NCBI GenBank assembly: GCA_934096015.1
Contig: CAKOLD010000003.1
Span: 1-64,000, forward strand
Reading direction: 5' to 3'
Source: an uncultured Bacilli bacterium
GTDB lineage: Bacteria; Bacillota_I; Bacilli_A; RF39; UBA660
Length of the DNA stretch: 64,000 bases
Shown here: piece after piece, positions 26,068 through 36,084 of the stretch
How positions within the stretch are numbered: position 1 is the stretch's first letter
Layout: each line of letters starts with the position of its first letter
Position numbers and translations under genes: made by a program
The notes under the pieces: model-generated
The model's database searches: none
Told to the model about the DNA's origin: nothing
The model's input: only the letters and a program-made list of their open reading frames with translations

Positions 26068-26622
26068 ATGAAAGGTAAAGTAGTAATAATAGCAGGAAAT
26101 AAAAGAGCTGGAAAAACCACAATAACGCAAATTTTACATAACGAGTATAATTATAATTATTATAATTTTGATATGCTATTAGATGCGTTGGAAGAGTCGT
26201 TTAATATATTACAAGATCACAATGATGATAAATATATTCTATTATTAAATGAAATGGTCAAAAGAAGTTTAGAAGATGCTAAAAATTATGGAGTAAGTAC
26301 TGTATATGAATATATATTTACACCAAAACAATTAAATACTTTTAAGTATAAAGAAAAAGTACAAATATATTTTTTAGCCAATTTAGATGCAAATCAAGAC
26401 AATATAAGAGAAGATATGAAAAAATATTCTAAAAGTTATGATTGGCCATCTTATGTAAGTAATGAAGATATTGAAAGAAATGTAAAAGAGATTCTTGATA
26501 AAAATGAAGTTTTAAAAGAAGAATGCAAAAAGTATAATTTTGAGTTAGTTAATACTTCTAGAGAAGAAAAGAGAGAAAAAATATTAAGTAATCTTGCAAA
26601 AAAAATTATTTTTAATAAATAA
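26068..26622 (+). CDS. P-loop nucleotide kinase-like protein
   Basis: 184 residues. The Walker A motif GNKRAGKTT at residues 10-18 is followed by a short FDMLLDAL segment, as in small kinases acting on nucleotides or cofactors. No lid domain typical of adenylate kinase is obvious. AAAGGA precedes the ATG and the gene follows the rRNA methyltransferase by three bases, so they are probably co-transcribed. The substrate is not recognised. Confidence 0.65.
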   Translation: MKGKVVIIAGNKRAGKTTITQILHNEYNYNYYNFDMLLDALEESFNILQDHNDDKYILLLNEMVKRSLEDAKNYGVSTVYEYIFTPKQLNTFKYKEKVQIYFLANLDANQDNIREDMKKYSKSYDWPSYVSNEDIERNVKEILDKNEVLKEECKKYNFELVNTSREEKREKILSNLAKKIIFNK

Positions 26623-26691
26623 ATTAAGAACAGCGAATAGACAGAAAAACTTATTATATTCTAAAAAAAGTGTAAAAGGTGAGAAAGTATT

Positions 26692-27147
26692 ATGAAAATT
26701 GAATATAAAAAATTAGAAAATGAGGAATATGTTAATCAATGTGATTTTTTGTTAACAAAGCTTATACAAAGTGAAAAAATTTGGAATGACAATATAAATG
26801 AATATTTTTTAGTTAAAGATTACTTTATTAATATATACAAAAATAAAAATAACATTATATATTTTGCTCAAGATCAAGAAAAAGTGATAGGTTATGTGTA
26901 TGCGAAAATAAATTGGGATAATTCTTCGAAAGAAAGAGAAGCTTTGTTAGATAGTATCTACGTTTTACCAGAATATAGAAACAACGATGTTGGAAAAAAC
27001 TTGATAGGTCTAATTGAAAAAGAACTTAAATCAAAAAATATAAAATATTTAAATTTAAATGTTATAAAAGACAATATTGGAGCTAGAAACTTTTATAAAC
27101 AACTTAAATTTCAAGAGTATGGAATAATATTAAGAAAAAATATATAA
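26692..27147 (+). CDS. GNAT-family N-acetyltransferase
   Basis: 151 residues with the GNAT core: the acceptor-side strand DSIYVLPEYRNNDVGKNLI carries the acetyl-CoA pyrophosphate loop (R/Q-x-x-G/N-x-G/A variant RNNDVGK), followed by LNLNVIKDNIGARNFYKQL and FQEYGIILRK. AAAGGTGAG precedes the ATG. Neighbouring genes give no clue to the acceptor, which could be a protein, an antibiotic or a metabolite. Confidence 0.8.
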   Translation: MKIEYKKLENEEYVNQCDFLLTKLIQSEKIWNDNINEYFLVKDYFINIYKNKNNIIYFAQDQEKVIGYVYAKINWDNSSKEREALLDSIYVLPEYRNNDVGKNLIGLIEKELKSKNIKYLNLNVIKDNIGARNFYKQLKFQEYGIILRKNI

Positions 27148-27179
27148 GGTATGATTATATAAAATAGAAAGGAATATTT

Positions 27180-29384
27180 ATGATAACACTAAAAAAAGTT
27201 TCTAAATTCTACTATAGTAAAGGAGTAATTGCTAGTGGGTTTAGTAAAATTAATCTTGAATTTAACTTAGGAGAATTTGTAGCAATCACTGGAGAATCTG
27301 GAAGTGGGAAATCCACATTATTAAATGTAATAAGTGGCTTGGATACTTATGAAGAAGGAGAAATGTATATTAATGGCAACGAAACAAGCCATTATACGGA
27401 AAAAGATTTTGAAGATTACAGGCGTAAATATATAGGTAATATATTTCAGAATTTTAATTTAGTTAATAGCTATACTGTTTATCAAAATGTAGAATTAGTT
27501 TTATTATTAAATGGTGCTAAGAAAAAAAATATAAAAAATAAAGTTTTAACTTTGATAAAAAAAGTTGGATTATATAAATTTAGAAATACTAAAGTCTCTA
27601 AACTTTCAGGAGGACAAAAACAAAGAGTAGCAATTGCTAGAGCTTTAGCCAAAGAGACACCAATAATAATTGCTGATGAACCTACTGGTAATTTAGATTC
27701 AAAAGCTAGTGAAGAAATTATAAAATTACTAAGTGAAGTTGCCAAAGATAAATTAGTAATTATAGTGACTCATAACTATGAACAAGTTGAAAAATATATT
27801 ACAAGAAAAATAAAAATGCACGATGGTAAGGTACTAGAAGATAAAAAAATAAAAGAAATAAAGGAAGAAAAGAAACCAAAAAATTTAACATATCAAAATA
27901 TAACTAACTTAAACAAAATAAGATTAGCAGTAAGAAATACCTTTAATATAATTCCAAAATTTTTACTATTATTTTTTATTTATTTGTTTATTACTGTAGC
28001 AATTATAGGAGAATATGCATTTTTTAAAGACCAAGAATATGTAGCCGAAAAATTTGGCTCTAATTATATTTTTAATAACACAAGTGATAAAAGAATAATC
28101 ATAAAAAAATTAGATAAAACTAGTTTTACTGATGAAGACTATAATAAAATAATGGCAATGGAAAATGTTGACTACGTAATTAAAAATGATTTGCTAGTTG
28201 ATAATTCAATCAATTTAACAAACAATGAAACTCTATGGTTAGATGGAATTAGTGAAAATATTGAAAATTTTAGAGGAAAAATTGATGTTGGAAGAATGCC
28301 AGAAAACGATAATGAAATTATAATTGAGGAAGATAATTACTTAAAAAATTTAGAAGAAGAAATTTTAAATAAAAAACTTTATTTACAAAATGTATATAAT
28401 GGAAAAATTAATGAAGAAGATGCTTTAACGATCGTAGGAATCAAATATATTGAAAATACTGGAAATTTTAATAATAAAATTTACTTAAGTAATACTATAT
28501 TAGATAAAATTTCATTTCAAATTAACCAAGAATCAAGTAATCTAACATTCCATTTTATGGATAAATATTACAATCTTTATGATAATAATTTACAAATAAG
28601 TCCAAGTGATAAAGTTTCTACAGGAAAAGCTTATATTAGTTATGACCTAAGTTATTTATGTCCATATCAAAATTGTATAAATAAAATAATGGGTATTAAA
28701 GTAGAAAACTTGTATTACACCGAAAATTTAGAATTATCTGTTGATAAAATGTATACTAAATATACTTACAAAAATTTATTAGAATTAAACAATTATGACT
28801 CAGCAAATGGAACAGTATTTATTAACACAATAGACTACAATAATTTATTTAATAAAAATAGTTATCAAAGTAGTGTATTTATAAAGGATGCTAAAAAATT
28901 AGATGAAACAGTAGAAAAGTTAAATAAATCCGGAATTAAAACACTTGCAATAAAAAATACACTTGTGCAAGATGGAAGTGCGGAAATTATTAAAATTCTT
29001 AGAGCAATTGTAACTGCAATTCTTGTAATAGCCTTATTCTTTATATCATACTTTGTAATTAGTATTATTTTAAAATCTCGAAATGTTTATTTTTCAACTA
29101 TAAGAATGCTAGGAGCAACAAAAAAAATATGTAAGCAATTGCTAATTATTGAACTGTTAACAATAAGTAATTTATCATACTTTTTATACTTAATAGCATT
29201 ATTGCTAAACCACGAGAAAGTATTTAATTTAAAATTTTTAGACACAGCAACTAACTATTTAACCATAAGAGATTTTATTATATTATATTTAATACTAACT
29301 GTAATGTCATATTTAATTAGCCAAAAATTTGCTAAAAAACTCTTCAAAAAAAGTGCAATTAGTTCAATGAAGGAGGAAGTATAA
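27180..29384 (+). CDS. ABC exporter, ATPase fused to FtsX-type permease (first of pair)
   Basis: 734 residues. The N-terminal ATPase has Walker A GESGSGKST (about 38-46), signature LSGGQKQR and Walker B IIIADEPTG. A membrane helix near residues 262-282 opens a large extracellular domain containing the MacB-periplasmic-like GRMPENDNEIII segment, and three helices follow at the C-terminus. The architecture is like MacB or lipid/peptide exporters of Bacillota. It abuts a paralogue (29385-31805), and the two may form a heterodimer. AGAAAGGAA precedes the ATG. No two-component system is nearby. Confidence 0.88.
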   Translation: MITLKKVSKFYYSKGVIASGFSKINLEFNLGEFVAITGESGSGKSTLLNVISGLDTYEEGEMYINGNETSHYTEKDFEDYRRKYIGNIFQNFNLVNSYTVYQNVELVLLLNGAKKKNIKNKVLTLIKKVGLYKFRNTKVSKLSGGQKQRVAIARALAKETPIIIADEPTGNLDSKASEEIIKLLSEVAKDKLVIIVTHNYEQVEKYITRKIKMHDGKVLEDKKIKEIKEEKKPKNLTYQNITNLNKIRLAVRNTFNIIPKFLLLFFIYLFITVAIIGEYAFFKDQEYVAEKFGSNYIFNNTSDKRIIIKKLDKTSFTDEDYNKIMAMENVDYVIKNDLLVDNSINLTNNETLWLDGISENIENFRGKIDVGRMPENDNEIIIEEDNYLKNLEEEILNKKLYLQNVYNGKINEEDALTIVGIKYIENTGNFNNKIYLSNTILDKISFQINQESSNLTFHFMDKYYNLYDNNLQISPSDKVSTGKAYISYDLSYLCPYQNCINKIMGIKVENLYYTENLELSVDKMYTKYTYKNLLELNNYDSANGTVFINTIDYNNLFNKNSYQSSVFIKDAKKLDETVEKLNKSGIKTLAIKNTLVQDGSAEIIKILRAIVTAILVIALFFISYFVISIILKSRNVYFSTIRMLGATKKICKQLLIIELLTISNLSYFLYLIALLLNHEKVFNLKFLDTATNYLTIRDFIILYLILTVMSYLISQKFAKKLFKKSAISSMKEEV

Positions 29385-31805
29385 ATGATTACTTTAAATA
29401 ATGTTAACAAATACTTTAATAAAAATAGAAAAAATCAAATACATGTAATTAATAATACTTCTTTAGAGTTTCAGGACACAGGACTTGTTGCTTTACTAGG
29501 ACCATCTGGATGTGGTAAAACTACACTACTAAATGCAATAGGTGGATTAGATAAGATAAAAAAGGGAAGTATTTACATTAATGATAAAAAAATAAGTTCA
29601 AGATTTGCTTACAAAGTTGATAAAATTCGTAATCTAAATGTAGGTTATATTTTTCAAGATTATAAACTTATAGATAATATCAGTGTTTATGACAATGTAG
29701 CACTAGTTTTAAAAATGTTAGGAATAAAAGATAAGCAAGAAATAAAAAATAGAGTAGAATACGTTTTAGATAGAGTGGGAATGTTAAGGTATAAGTATAG
29801 ACCTGCTGGAATGCTATCTGGAGGCGAAAGACAAAGAGTAGGAATAGCTCGCGCTATCGTTAAAGATCCTGAAATCATTTTAGCCGATGAACCAACAGGG
29901 AATTTAGACAGTAAAAATTCTTTGGAAGTAATGAATATAATAAAAGCAATTTCTAAAGAAAAACTTATAATTTTAGTTACCCATGAAGAAGCTCTTGCCA
30001 AATTTTATGCAAGCAGAATTATTGAAATTCAAGATGGTAAAGTTATAAAAGATTATGAAAATGACCACGTAGATGATTTAGATTATGCCATTGATAATCG
30101 CTTTTATTTGAAAGATTTTGAAAACTTTAAAACGATAAAAGACGATAATGTAAATATAGAAATATATAGTGATAAAAAAGAAAAACTAAAATTAGATATT
30201 GTTTTAAAAAATGGTAATATTTATATAAATAGCAAAACTAATGAAGCCATTCAAGTAGTAGACGAAAACTCTAGCATAGAGTTTGTAAATGAGCACTATA
30301 AAAAAATTCATAAAAACGATATTGATAAATATACTTTTGATTTTGATAAAATAATCGATAAAAATATTAAGAAGAGATATTCATCTATTCTAAATCCTTT
30401 AACGCTTATTATAAAAGGCTTTAAAAGAGTTTTTGATTATCCAATATTAAAAAAAATATTGTTAATTGGTTTTTTCGTTTCAGCAATTTTTATAATGTAC
30501 TCTGTTAGTACCACATCAGCGACCTTTAATATTAAAGATGAAGATTTTGTAGTATACAATAAAAATTATTTATTAGTAAACACAAAAAAGATAAAAATAG
30601 ATAATTATATATCATACGAACAAAATGCCAACATTCTTTATATGATACCAACAAATTCTTTAGTTAATTTTAAATTAAGATTTAAAGAATACTATCAAAC
30701 TAAAGATCTTCAAATTTCTATTGCTGGATCATTAACAGATATTAATACTCTAGAAAAAAATACCCTAATTTTAGGAAGAATGCCAGAAAATGATAAAGAA
30801 ATAGTAGTAGATAAACAGTTACTAAAAAGATATTTATCTAAAGAAGAAAAATTTCAGATGATAGGAATCACTAAAGACGAAGATTTTTTAGAAAGAGAAT
30901 TAACAATTACTAATGTTGACAATTTTAAAATAGTGGGGATTTCAGACACAAATAGTCCATCAATATATGCTGCAAAAAATATGTTTGTAAATATACTTGC
31001 TAATCAAACAAATGACAACTATATTGAAGAAAGTAACAATCAATTATTAGACTATAACTTAGTGCAAGATAAAATCACTTTAAAAGAAGGCCGATTACCA
31101 GAAAACGATTATGAGACAATTGTAAATATAACTAATAAAGATTTAATGCCACTTAATAAAACTATTAATCAAAAAATTAATGATAAAAAATTAACCGTTG
31201 TTGGATATTATACAAGTGAATATGATTATAGCTTCTTTTTAGTAAATAATAATACTATAAAATATAAATTAATAACTGAAAGTTCAGATTTTATGGTATA
31301 TCCTAAAGATAGAGAAAAAGCTTTAAATGACTTTCAAAATTTAAATTTAAACATTAAAGATTCTTATGAAAGTAGCAAAGTAGATTATAAAAAAACAATA
31401 CATGATAATGTTAAAAGTACACTAATTGTGTCAGGTATTATTTTACTTATTTCATTAGTTGAAATCTTTTTGATGATTAGATCATCATTCTTATCAAGAA
31501 TAAAAGAAATAGGAATATATAGGGCAATAGGTGTTAAGAAAAAGGATATTTACAAAATGTTTTTTGGAGAAATATTTGCTATTACAACTTTAGCAAGTAT
31601 TCCAGGATTAGTACTAATGGCATACATATTGTATAATATTTCAAAAATAAAATATTTCTCCCCATTATTTTTAATAAATATTCCGATAGTGCTTGTATCA
31701 ATAATTTTTGTGTATTTATTTAATTTACTTATCGGATTACTTCCAGTTCATAGAGTCGTCAAAAAAAGACCAGCCGAAATTTTATCAAGGCATGATCTTG
31801 ATTAA
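29385..31805 (+). CDS. ABC exporter, ATPase fused to FtsX-type permease (second of pair)
   Basis: 806 residues, a divergent paralogue of the preceding gene, starting immediately after its stop; AGGAGG precedes the ATG. Walker A is GPSGCGKTT, signature LSGGERQR, Walker [10 protein letters not shown] soluble linker of about 120 residues precedes the first helix, then an extracellular domain with two [17 protein letters not shown] repeats, and three C-terminal helices with the FtsX motif [19 protein letters not shown]. It probably exports or extracts a lipid or peptide from the membrane; substrate unknown. Confidence 0.88.
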   Translation: MITLNNVNKYFNKNRKNQIHVINNTSLEFQDTGLVALLGPSGCGKTTLLNAIGGLDKIKKGSIYINDKKISSRFAYKVDKIRNLNVGYIFQDYKLIDNISVYDNVALVLKMLGIKDKQEIKNRVEYVLDRVGMLRYKYRPAGMLSGGERQRVGIARAIVKDPEIILADEPTGNLDSKNSLEVMNIIKAISKEKLIILVTHEEALAKFYASRIIEIQDGKVIKDYENDHVDDLDYAIDNRFYLKDFENFKTIKDDNVNIEIYSDKKEKLKLDIVLKNGNIYINSKTNEAIQVVDENSSIEFVNEHYKKIHKNDIDKYTFDFDKIIDKNIKKRYSSILNPLTLIIKGFKRVFDYPILKKILLIGFFVSAIFIMYSVSTTSATFNIKDEDFVVYNKNYLLVNTKKIKIDNYISYEQNANILYMIPTNSLVNFKLRFKEYYQTKDLQISIAGSLTDINTLEKNTLILGRMPENDKEIVVDKQLLKRYLSKEEKFQMIGITKDEDFLERELTITNVDNFKIVGISDTNSPSIYAAKNMFVNILANQTNDNYIEESNNQLLDYNLVQDKITLKEGRLPENDYETIVNITNKDLMPLNKTINQKINDKKLTVVGYYTSEYDYSFFLVNNNTIKYKLITESSDFMVYPKDREKALNDFQNLNLNIKDSYESSKVDYKKTIHDNVKSTLIVSGIILLISLVEIFLMIRSSFLSRIKEIGIYRAIGVKKKDIYKMFFGEIFAITTLASIPGLVLMAYILYNISKIKYFSPLFLINIPIVLVSIIFVYLFNLLIGLLPVHRVVKKRPAEILSRHDLD

Positions 31806-31832
31806 CTTTAGATATATTTCTAAAGTTTTTTT
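31804..31832 (+). terminator. Intrinsic terminator after the ABC pair
   Basis: Stem AACTTTAGA / TCTAAAGTT with loop TATATT and a T run. It overlaps the convergent ZIP gene end. Confidence 0.85.
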
Positions 31833-32619
31833 ATCCTAAACTTACATCCAAAATCATCATAATTGAAAAACCAACTAATGTTAATAACGCAATTAAACCT
31901 TTATTTTTATTTAATTGGCTTTCTGGTATAATTTCTTCTATGACAACGTATAACATTGCACCAGCAGCTATTGAAAGCAGGTAAGGCAATACGATTTTCA
32001 TTTTTAGTACCATTAAAGCTCCAATAAATGCTGCAATTGGTTCAACTGCACCTGAAAGAGCTCCAATTATAAAAGCTTTAAATCTTGAGACACCTTCACG
32101 CCTTAAAGGAAGTGAAATAGCAGCTCCTTCTGGAAAATTTTGAATTCCTATTCCAATTGCTAATGTAATTGCACTTAAAATTGTTGCACCACTAAGATTA
32201 TAACCAACTGACCCAAAAGCAACTCCAACTGCCATCCCTTCTGGTATATTATGAATTATGATAGAAAAAATTAAAAGAGATATTCTTTTTTTGGCAACTA
32301 GTTCCTTTTTCATTTTAAATTCAAATAATTTATCACAAATAAATAGGAAAATAGCCCCTAACAAAAAACCAGAAGTAACTACTATAATAGAATTCATATT
32401 TAAATTATCGGCCATTGAAAAAGCCGGATTTAAAAGAGAAAAGAAGCTAGCAGCAATCATAACACCAGCTGAAATCCCTAAAAAAGCGTCCATAACATCA
32501 GCATTACTTTTCTTAAATAAAAATACACTTGCTGAACCAAGACTTGTTACTAAAAAAGTAAATATACAAGCAATAAAAGCTTGCTCTTGGGCACTTAAAC
32601 TATAAAAAAAATCAATCAT
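31831..32619 (-). CDS. ZIP-family metal transporter
   Basis: 262 residues, eight predicted helices. The two metal-binding helices carry IIHNIPEGMAVGVAFG and GIGIQNFPEGAAISLPL, the signature of the ZupT/ZIP group that imports Zn, Fe or Mn. TGGAGGAT precedes the ATG on the minus strand. The gene follows RNase J on the same strand after 43 bases and may be expressed by readthrough. Metal choice and regulation cannot be told; no Fur- or Zur-like box was recognised. Confidence 0.92.
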   Translation of the reverse strand: MIDFFYSLSAQEQAFIACIFTFLVTSLGSASVFLFKKSNADVMDAFLGISAGVMIAASFFSLLNPAFSMADNLNMNSIIVVTSGFLLGAIFLFICDKLFEFKMKKELVAKKRISLLIFSIIIHNIPEGMAVGVAFGSVGYNLSGATILSAITLAIGIGIQNFPEGAAISLPLRREGVSRFKAFIIGALSGAVEPIAAFIGALMVLKMKIVLPYLLSIAAGAMLYVVIEEIIPESQLNKNKGLIALLTLVGFSIMMILDVSLG

Positions 32620-32662
32620 ACAATATCCTCCAAAATATTAAATGATTGATTTTTTAATATGG

Positions 32663-34333
32663 TTACATGTTATTAACTTCCATTATAACTGGTAAAATAA
32701 TTGGCCTTCTTCCTGTTATTTCACTAATAAAAGGATTTAATTCTAAGATAATTTGATTTTTTAAATCAATATAATTATAACTTTTTAGTAAACATTTTTT
32801 TACTATTTCAGAAACTTTCTTTTCTATTTCATGGATTAATTCACCATTTTCATTAACCATAATAAAGCCTCTAGTAGTAATATTAGGTTTAATTAATAAT
32901 TCTCTAGTGATAGGGTTAACATTAATAATAGTAACTAAAATTCCATCTTTACTCATTAAATTTCTTTCTTTAATAACAACAGATCCTACATCTCCAATTC
33001 TAGAGCCATCAACATAAATGTCTCCAGCCTGAATTCTTTTACCAATTTTAACACCATTATCACTAAGCTCTAATGTTTGACCATTTTCCAAAATAAATAT
33101 ATTTTCTGGTTTAATATCAACAGATTGAGCAATATCTCCATGTTGTTTTAACATTCTATATTCTCCATGCATAGGCATAAAGTATTCTGGTTTAATAATT
33201 CTAAGCATCCATCTAAGTTCATCAGCCTTAGCATGACCAGATGTATGAATATCACTCAACTCGGTATTTGTATATACACGAACACCTTTTAAATATAATT
33301 TATTAATTATTCTATTAATGCTCGCACGATTACCTGGAATAGGACTTGAAGAAAAAACAACAACATCATCTGGTATAAGTTGAATTTGTTTGTGAGTACC
33401 ATTTGCAATTCTTGAAAGCGCTGCTAAAGGTTCACCTTGACTTCCAGTACATAAAATACAAATTTGATTTTTCTTTAAACTTTTTGCTTCATTTGGTTCT
33501 ATAAATATTGATTTATCAGAAATTAAATTATTTTTTAAAGCTATTTCTTTAGCATTTTCCATGCTTCTTCCAAAAGTAATAATTTTTCTATTATTTTTTC
33601 TACAAGTTTCTATTATATGTTTAATTCTGTAAATGTTAGATGCAAACGTAGCAAGAATGATACGAGAATTTGTTCTTGCAAATATGTCACTTAACGCCTC
33701 ATCAACAGAACTTTCACTTTTAGAATATCCTTCACTTAAAGCATTAGTACTATCACTTAGTAATAATTTAACGCCTTTTTCACCCAATCTAGCCATTTTA
33801 TGAATATCAGCCATTGGTCCAATAGGAGTCAAATCAAATTTGAAATCTCCTGTAGAAACAATTACACCATGTGGTGTATGAACAACAATACCATAACTAT
33901 CAGGAATTGAGTGAGTTGTTTGAATGAATTCTACACTCATATTTTGAAATTTAACATAAGAATCTTTATTAATAATTTTCATATTATCATACTTAATATT
34001 CTTATCTTCTAACTTTTTATAGATTAGATCAGCTGCAATCTGTGGAGCATAAATATTAGGAAGAGAAATACTTTGTAATAAAAAAGTAATTCCTCCAATA
34101 TGATCTTCATGTCCATGAGTAATAAATAAACCTTTAATTTTAGACTCATTTTGCTTTAAATAACTAATATCTTGGATTACATAATCTACACCAAGTAAAT
34201 CATCCTCTGGAAACATTACCCCAGCATCAATAATTATTATTTCATTTTTATGTTCAATACAATACATGTTTTTTCCAACTTCGCCCAATCCACCTAAAGC
34301 GTAAACGGACGTAATTGTCTCATTATTTTTCAT
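32663..34333 (-). CDS. rnjA: Ribonuclease J
   Basis: 556 residues from the ATG at 34333, chosen because TAAGGAGGAATT precedes it; a longer in-frame start at 34399 adds 22 hydrophobic residues not found in the family. The beta-CASP metallo-lactamase fold shows THGHEDHIGG (metal ligands), STGDFKFDLTP, and the C-terminal SGHAKADELRWMLRIIKP and MPMHGEYRM motifs. RNase J degrades and matures mRNA and rRNA by endo- and 5'-exonuclease action. Length matches the J1/J2 class. Confidence 0.95.
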   Translation of the reverse strand: MKNNETITSVYALGGLGEVGKNMYCIEHKNEIIIIDAGVMFPEDDLLGVDYVIQDISYLKQNESKIKGLFITHGHEDHIGGITFLLQSISLPNIYAPQIAADLIYKKLEDKNIKYDNMKIINKDSYVKFQNMSVEFIQTTHSIPDSYGIVVHTPHGVIVSTGDFKFDLTPIGPMADIHKMARLGEKGVKLLLSDSTNALSEGYSKSESSVDEALSDIFARTNSRIILATFASNIYRIKHIIETCRKNNRKIITFGRSMENAKEIALKNNLISDKSIFIEPNEAKSLKKNQICILCTGSQGEPLAALSRIANGTHKQIQLIPDDVVVFSSSPIPGNRASINRIINKLYLKGVRVYTNTELSDIHTSGHAKADELRWMLRIIKPEYFMPMHGEYRMLKQHGDIAQSVDIKPENIFILENGQTLELSDNGVKIGKRIQAGDIYVDGSRIGDVGSVVIKERNLMSKDGILVTIINVNPITRELLIKPNITTRGFIMVNENGELIHEIEKKVSEIVKKCLLKSYNYIDLKNQIILELNPFISEITGRRPIILPVIMEVNNM

Positions 34334-34414
34334 AAAATTCCTCCTTAATAATAAAAAAACAAGTTCTTCGCTAAAAAAATTATACAATATATTGAACAAA
34401 AAGTAAAGGATAGC

Positions 34415-34428
34415 GCATATCTATATGC
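34415..34428. repeat. Perfect 14-base palindrome between divergent genes
   Basis: GCATAT-CT-ATATGC between the starts of RNase J (minus) and the 34454 gene (plus). It could be an operator or a chance palindrome in AT-rich DNA. Confidence 0.35.
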
Positions 34429-34453
34429 TACATAAACATTAGGAGGAGATAAA

Positions 34454-35752
34454 ATGCTATTCTTAATAACAATACTATTTTTTACATTACTATCAACAAA
34501 TACATATGCCCAAACTTTTTATAGCGATTATGAACCAGTAACAAACTTTTTTACAAAAGAAGATGATTTACATAAAATAGAAATAGTCACTTTATATAAT
34601 AGATTTTATGTTGAAAATAACAATATAGGATATTATCCAGAAACAAAGAAAATTAAAAACAGCAAAATTGATTATAATAATTTTATAACTAAAATCAACT
34701 ACAGTTTAATGTACGATGAACTTACAACGAATTATGAAACATTATGTGAAAACAATAATTATTTTTTAAATAAAATAGAATTTAAAAATTTAAGAAAAGA
34801 TTTAAAACTAAATGAAATAATTTTAAAATACAACAAAGAAATTATTAATTATAATTTAACTATTTCCAATTATAATGGAAAAATAGATAATTTATTTAAT
34901 AATGATTTAAATGATGATGAAGTCATAATCAAAAGTGGTAGTGCTTTAATTTTAATGCTAGAAGAACCAGTTATGTTAGAAGATTTAGAAATAGATTTTT
35001 TCTCTCAAGAAAGAGATTCTGAAAAATATTACTTTGAATTAGTTTTGAATGAAGAAAAGGGAAATACTCTAGTTTTTGAAAAGAATTTAAATATAAAAAT
35101 AAGTTTTAAAAATGATTATATAGATATATTAAATAACAAAAAAATATATACAATAAGAAAATGTTTAAGTTATTATACAAGAGAACAAAAACTATACATG
35201 TTTTATCAGCCACTAATAAAATATACAGATGAATATTTAGAAGTAAATAGTGACAATAATTTAGATTACCAAAAATCAAAAATAATTGAAAAAAAATATG
35301 AAAGAAATAAACTTGTTTTAAGCGATAATATAATTATATATGACTTAGAAGAACTTGCTTCTAAAGTTATTTTAAAAACTAATAATAATTTTACAATAAA
35401 ATATAACATAAATACAAATTATTCTGGAATATATGATTTAAATATTTATTACAAAGATAAACTAATTGGTAATCAGAAAATAGAATACATAAAAAAAGAA
35501 ATGAAGGAGCAAACTAAAAATGATTATAATATTCCTACAACAAGAAAAATAGAAAAAGTTAAAACTACAGAAATACAAACTAAGATTAAAAAAATTACTA
35601 CCTCCAGTAGAAATATTACAACTAAAATAAAATCGCAAGAAATAGATGATAAAGATTATATTACAAAAAGTATCATAATTATTTTAATAATAATTCTTTC
35701 TATTTTTGAATTTATTTTACTTTACGTAAAACGCAAATACTATAATAAGTAA
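34454..35752 (+). CDS. Secreted/membrane-anchored protein of unknown function next to spoIIAA
   Basis: 432 residues. A signal peptide (MLFLITILFFTLLSTNTYAQ) and a C-terminal membrane helix (about residues 403-425) followed by RKYYNK leave most of the chain outside the cell. The extracellular part has two beta-rich stretches (about 20-330), followed by a threonine/lysine-rich stalk (about 355-395). AGGAGG lies eight bases before the ATG. It sits directly upstream of spoIIAA-sigF, separated by 62 bases. No family is recognised; a sporulation link is only suggested by position. Confidence 0.6.
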   Translation: MLFLITILFFTLLSTNTYAQTFYSDYEPVTNFFTKEDDLHKIEIVTLYNRFYVENNNIGYYPETKKIKNSKIDYNNFITKINYSLMYDELTTNYETLCENNNYFLNKIEFKNLRKDLKLNEIILKYNKEIINYNLTISNYNGKIDNLFNNDLNDDEVIIKSGSALILMLEEPVMLEDLEIDFFSQERDSEKYYFELVLNEEKGNTLVFEKNLNIKISFKNDYIDILNNKKIYTIRKCLSYYTREQKLYMFYQPLIKYTDEYLEVNSDNNLDYQKSKIIEKKYERNKLVLSDNIIIYDLEELASKVILKTNNNFTIKYNINTNYSGIYDLNIYYKDKLIGNQKIEYIKKEMKEQTKNDYNIPTTRKIEKVKTTEIQTKIKKITTSSRNITTKIKSQEIDDKDYITKSIIIILIIILSIFEFILLYVKRKYYNK

Positions 35753-35755
35753 TTT

Positions 35756-35762
35756 TGTCGAA
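35756..35762 (+). promoter_or_regulatory. Spo0A-box-like sequence upstream of spoIIAA
   Basis: TGTCGAA, an exact match to the 0A box TGNCGAA, lies 53 bases before the spoIIAA ATG in a 62-base intergenic space. B. subtilis spoIIA is activated by phosphorylated Spo0A. Confidence 0.5.
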
Positions 35763-35814
35763 TATATTTAAAAAACATTATTAAATAATTATATTAATGA
35801 GGAGGCAACAAAAG

Positions 35815-36084
35815 ATGCTCAAAATATTTATGCAATATAAAGAAGGGAGATTGATTGTAGAACTAAAAGGGATTTTGAATTATTTGACATCACGAAAGAT
35901 TGAAAAATATTTAAAATTAGTGATAAAAAAACACAAAATTAAATACTTGACTTTCAATACAGCAAACTTAATAGGAATAGATAAAATTGGAATTAATAGT
36001 TTAAAGAAAAGCATTAAAGAAGTTCAAAAAAATTCTGGAGAATTTAATTTTACACAAAATTCTCAAATAAAATTAATAGGATGA
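35815..36084 (+). CDS. spoIIAA: SpoIIAA-like STAS protein, degenerate
   Basis: About 89 residues from ATG 35815, nine bases after GGAGG; an upstream ATG at 35797 would overlap that site. The STAS core (GRLIVELKGILNYLTSRKIE, then IKYLTFNTANLIGIDKIGIN) aligns by eye with SpoIIAA, the anti-anti-sigma factor. In B. subtilis the phosphorylated site reads DSSGLG; here it is DKIGIN, so no serine is available. The C-terminal third is also shortened. The following gene is sigma-F-like; the spoIIAB kinase gene that should lie between them is absent. The stop overlaps the next start (ATGA). Confidence 0.7.
   Translation: MLKIFMQYKEGRLIVELKGILNYLTSRKIEKYLKLVIKKHKIKYLTFNTANLIGIDKIGINSLKKSIKEVQKNSGEFNFTQNSQIKLIG

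Noticed and set aside
35797..35814. Upstream ATG as the start of spoIIAA
   Set aside because: It overlaps the GGAGG at 35801-35805, which is ideally spaced for the ATG at 35815.
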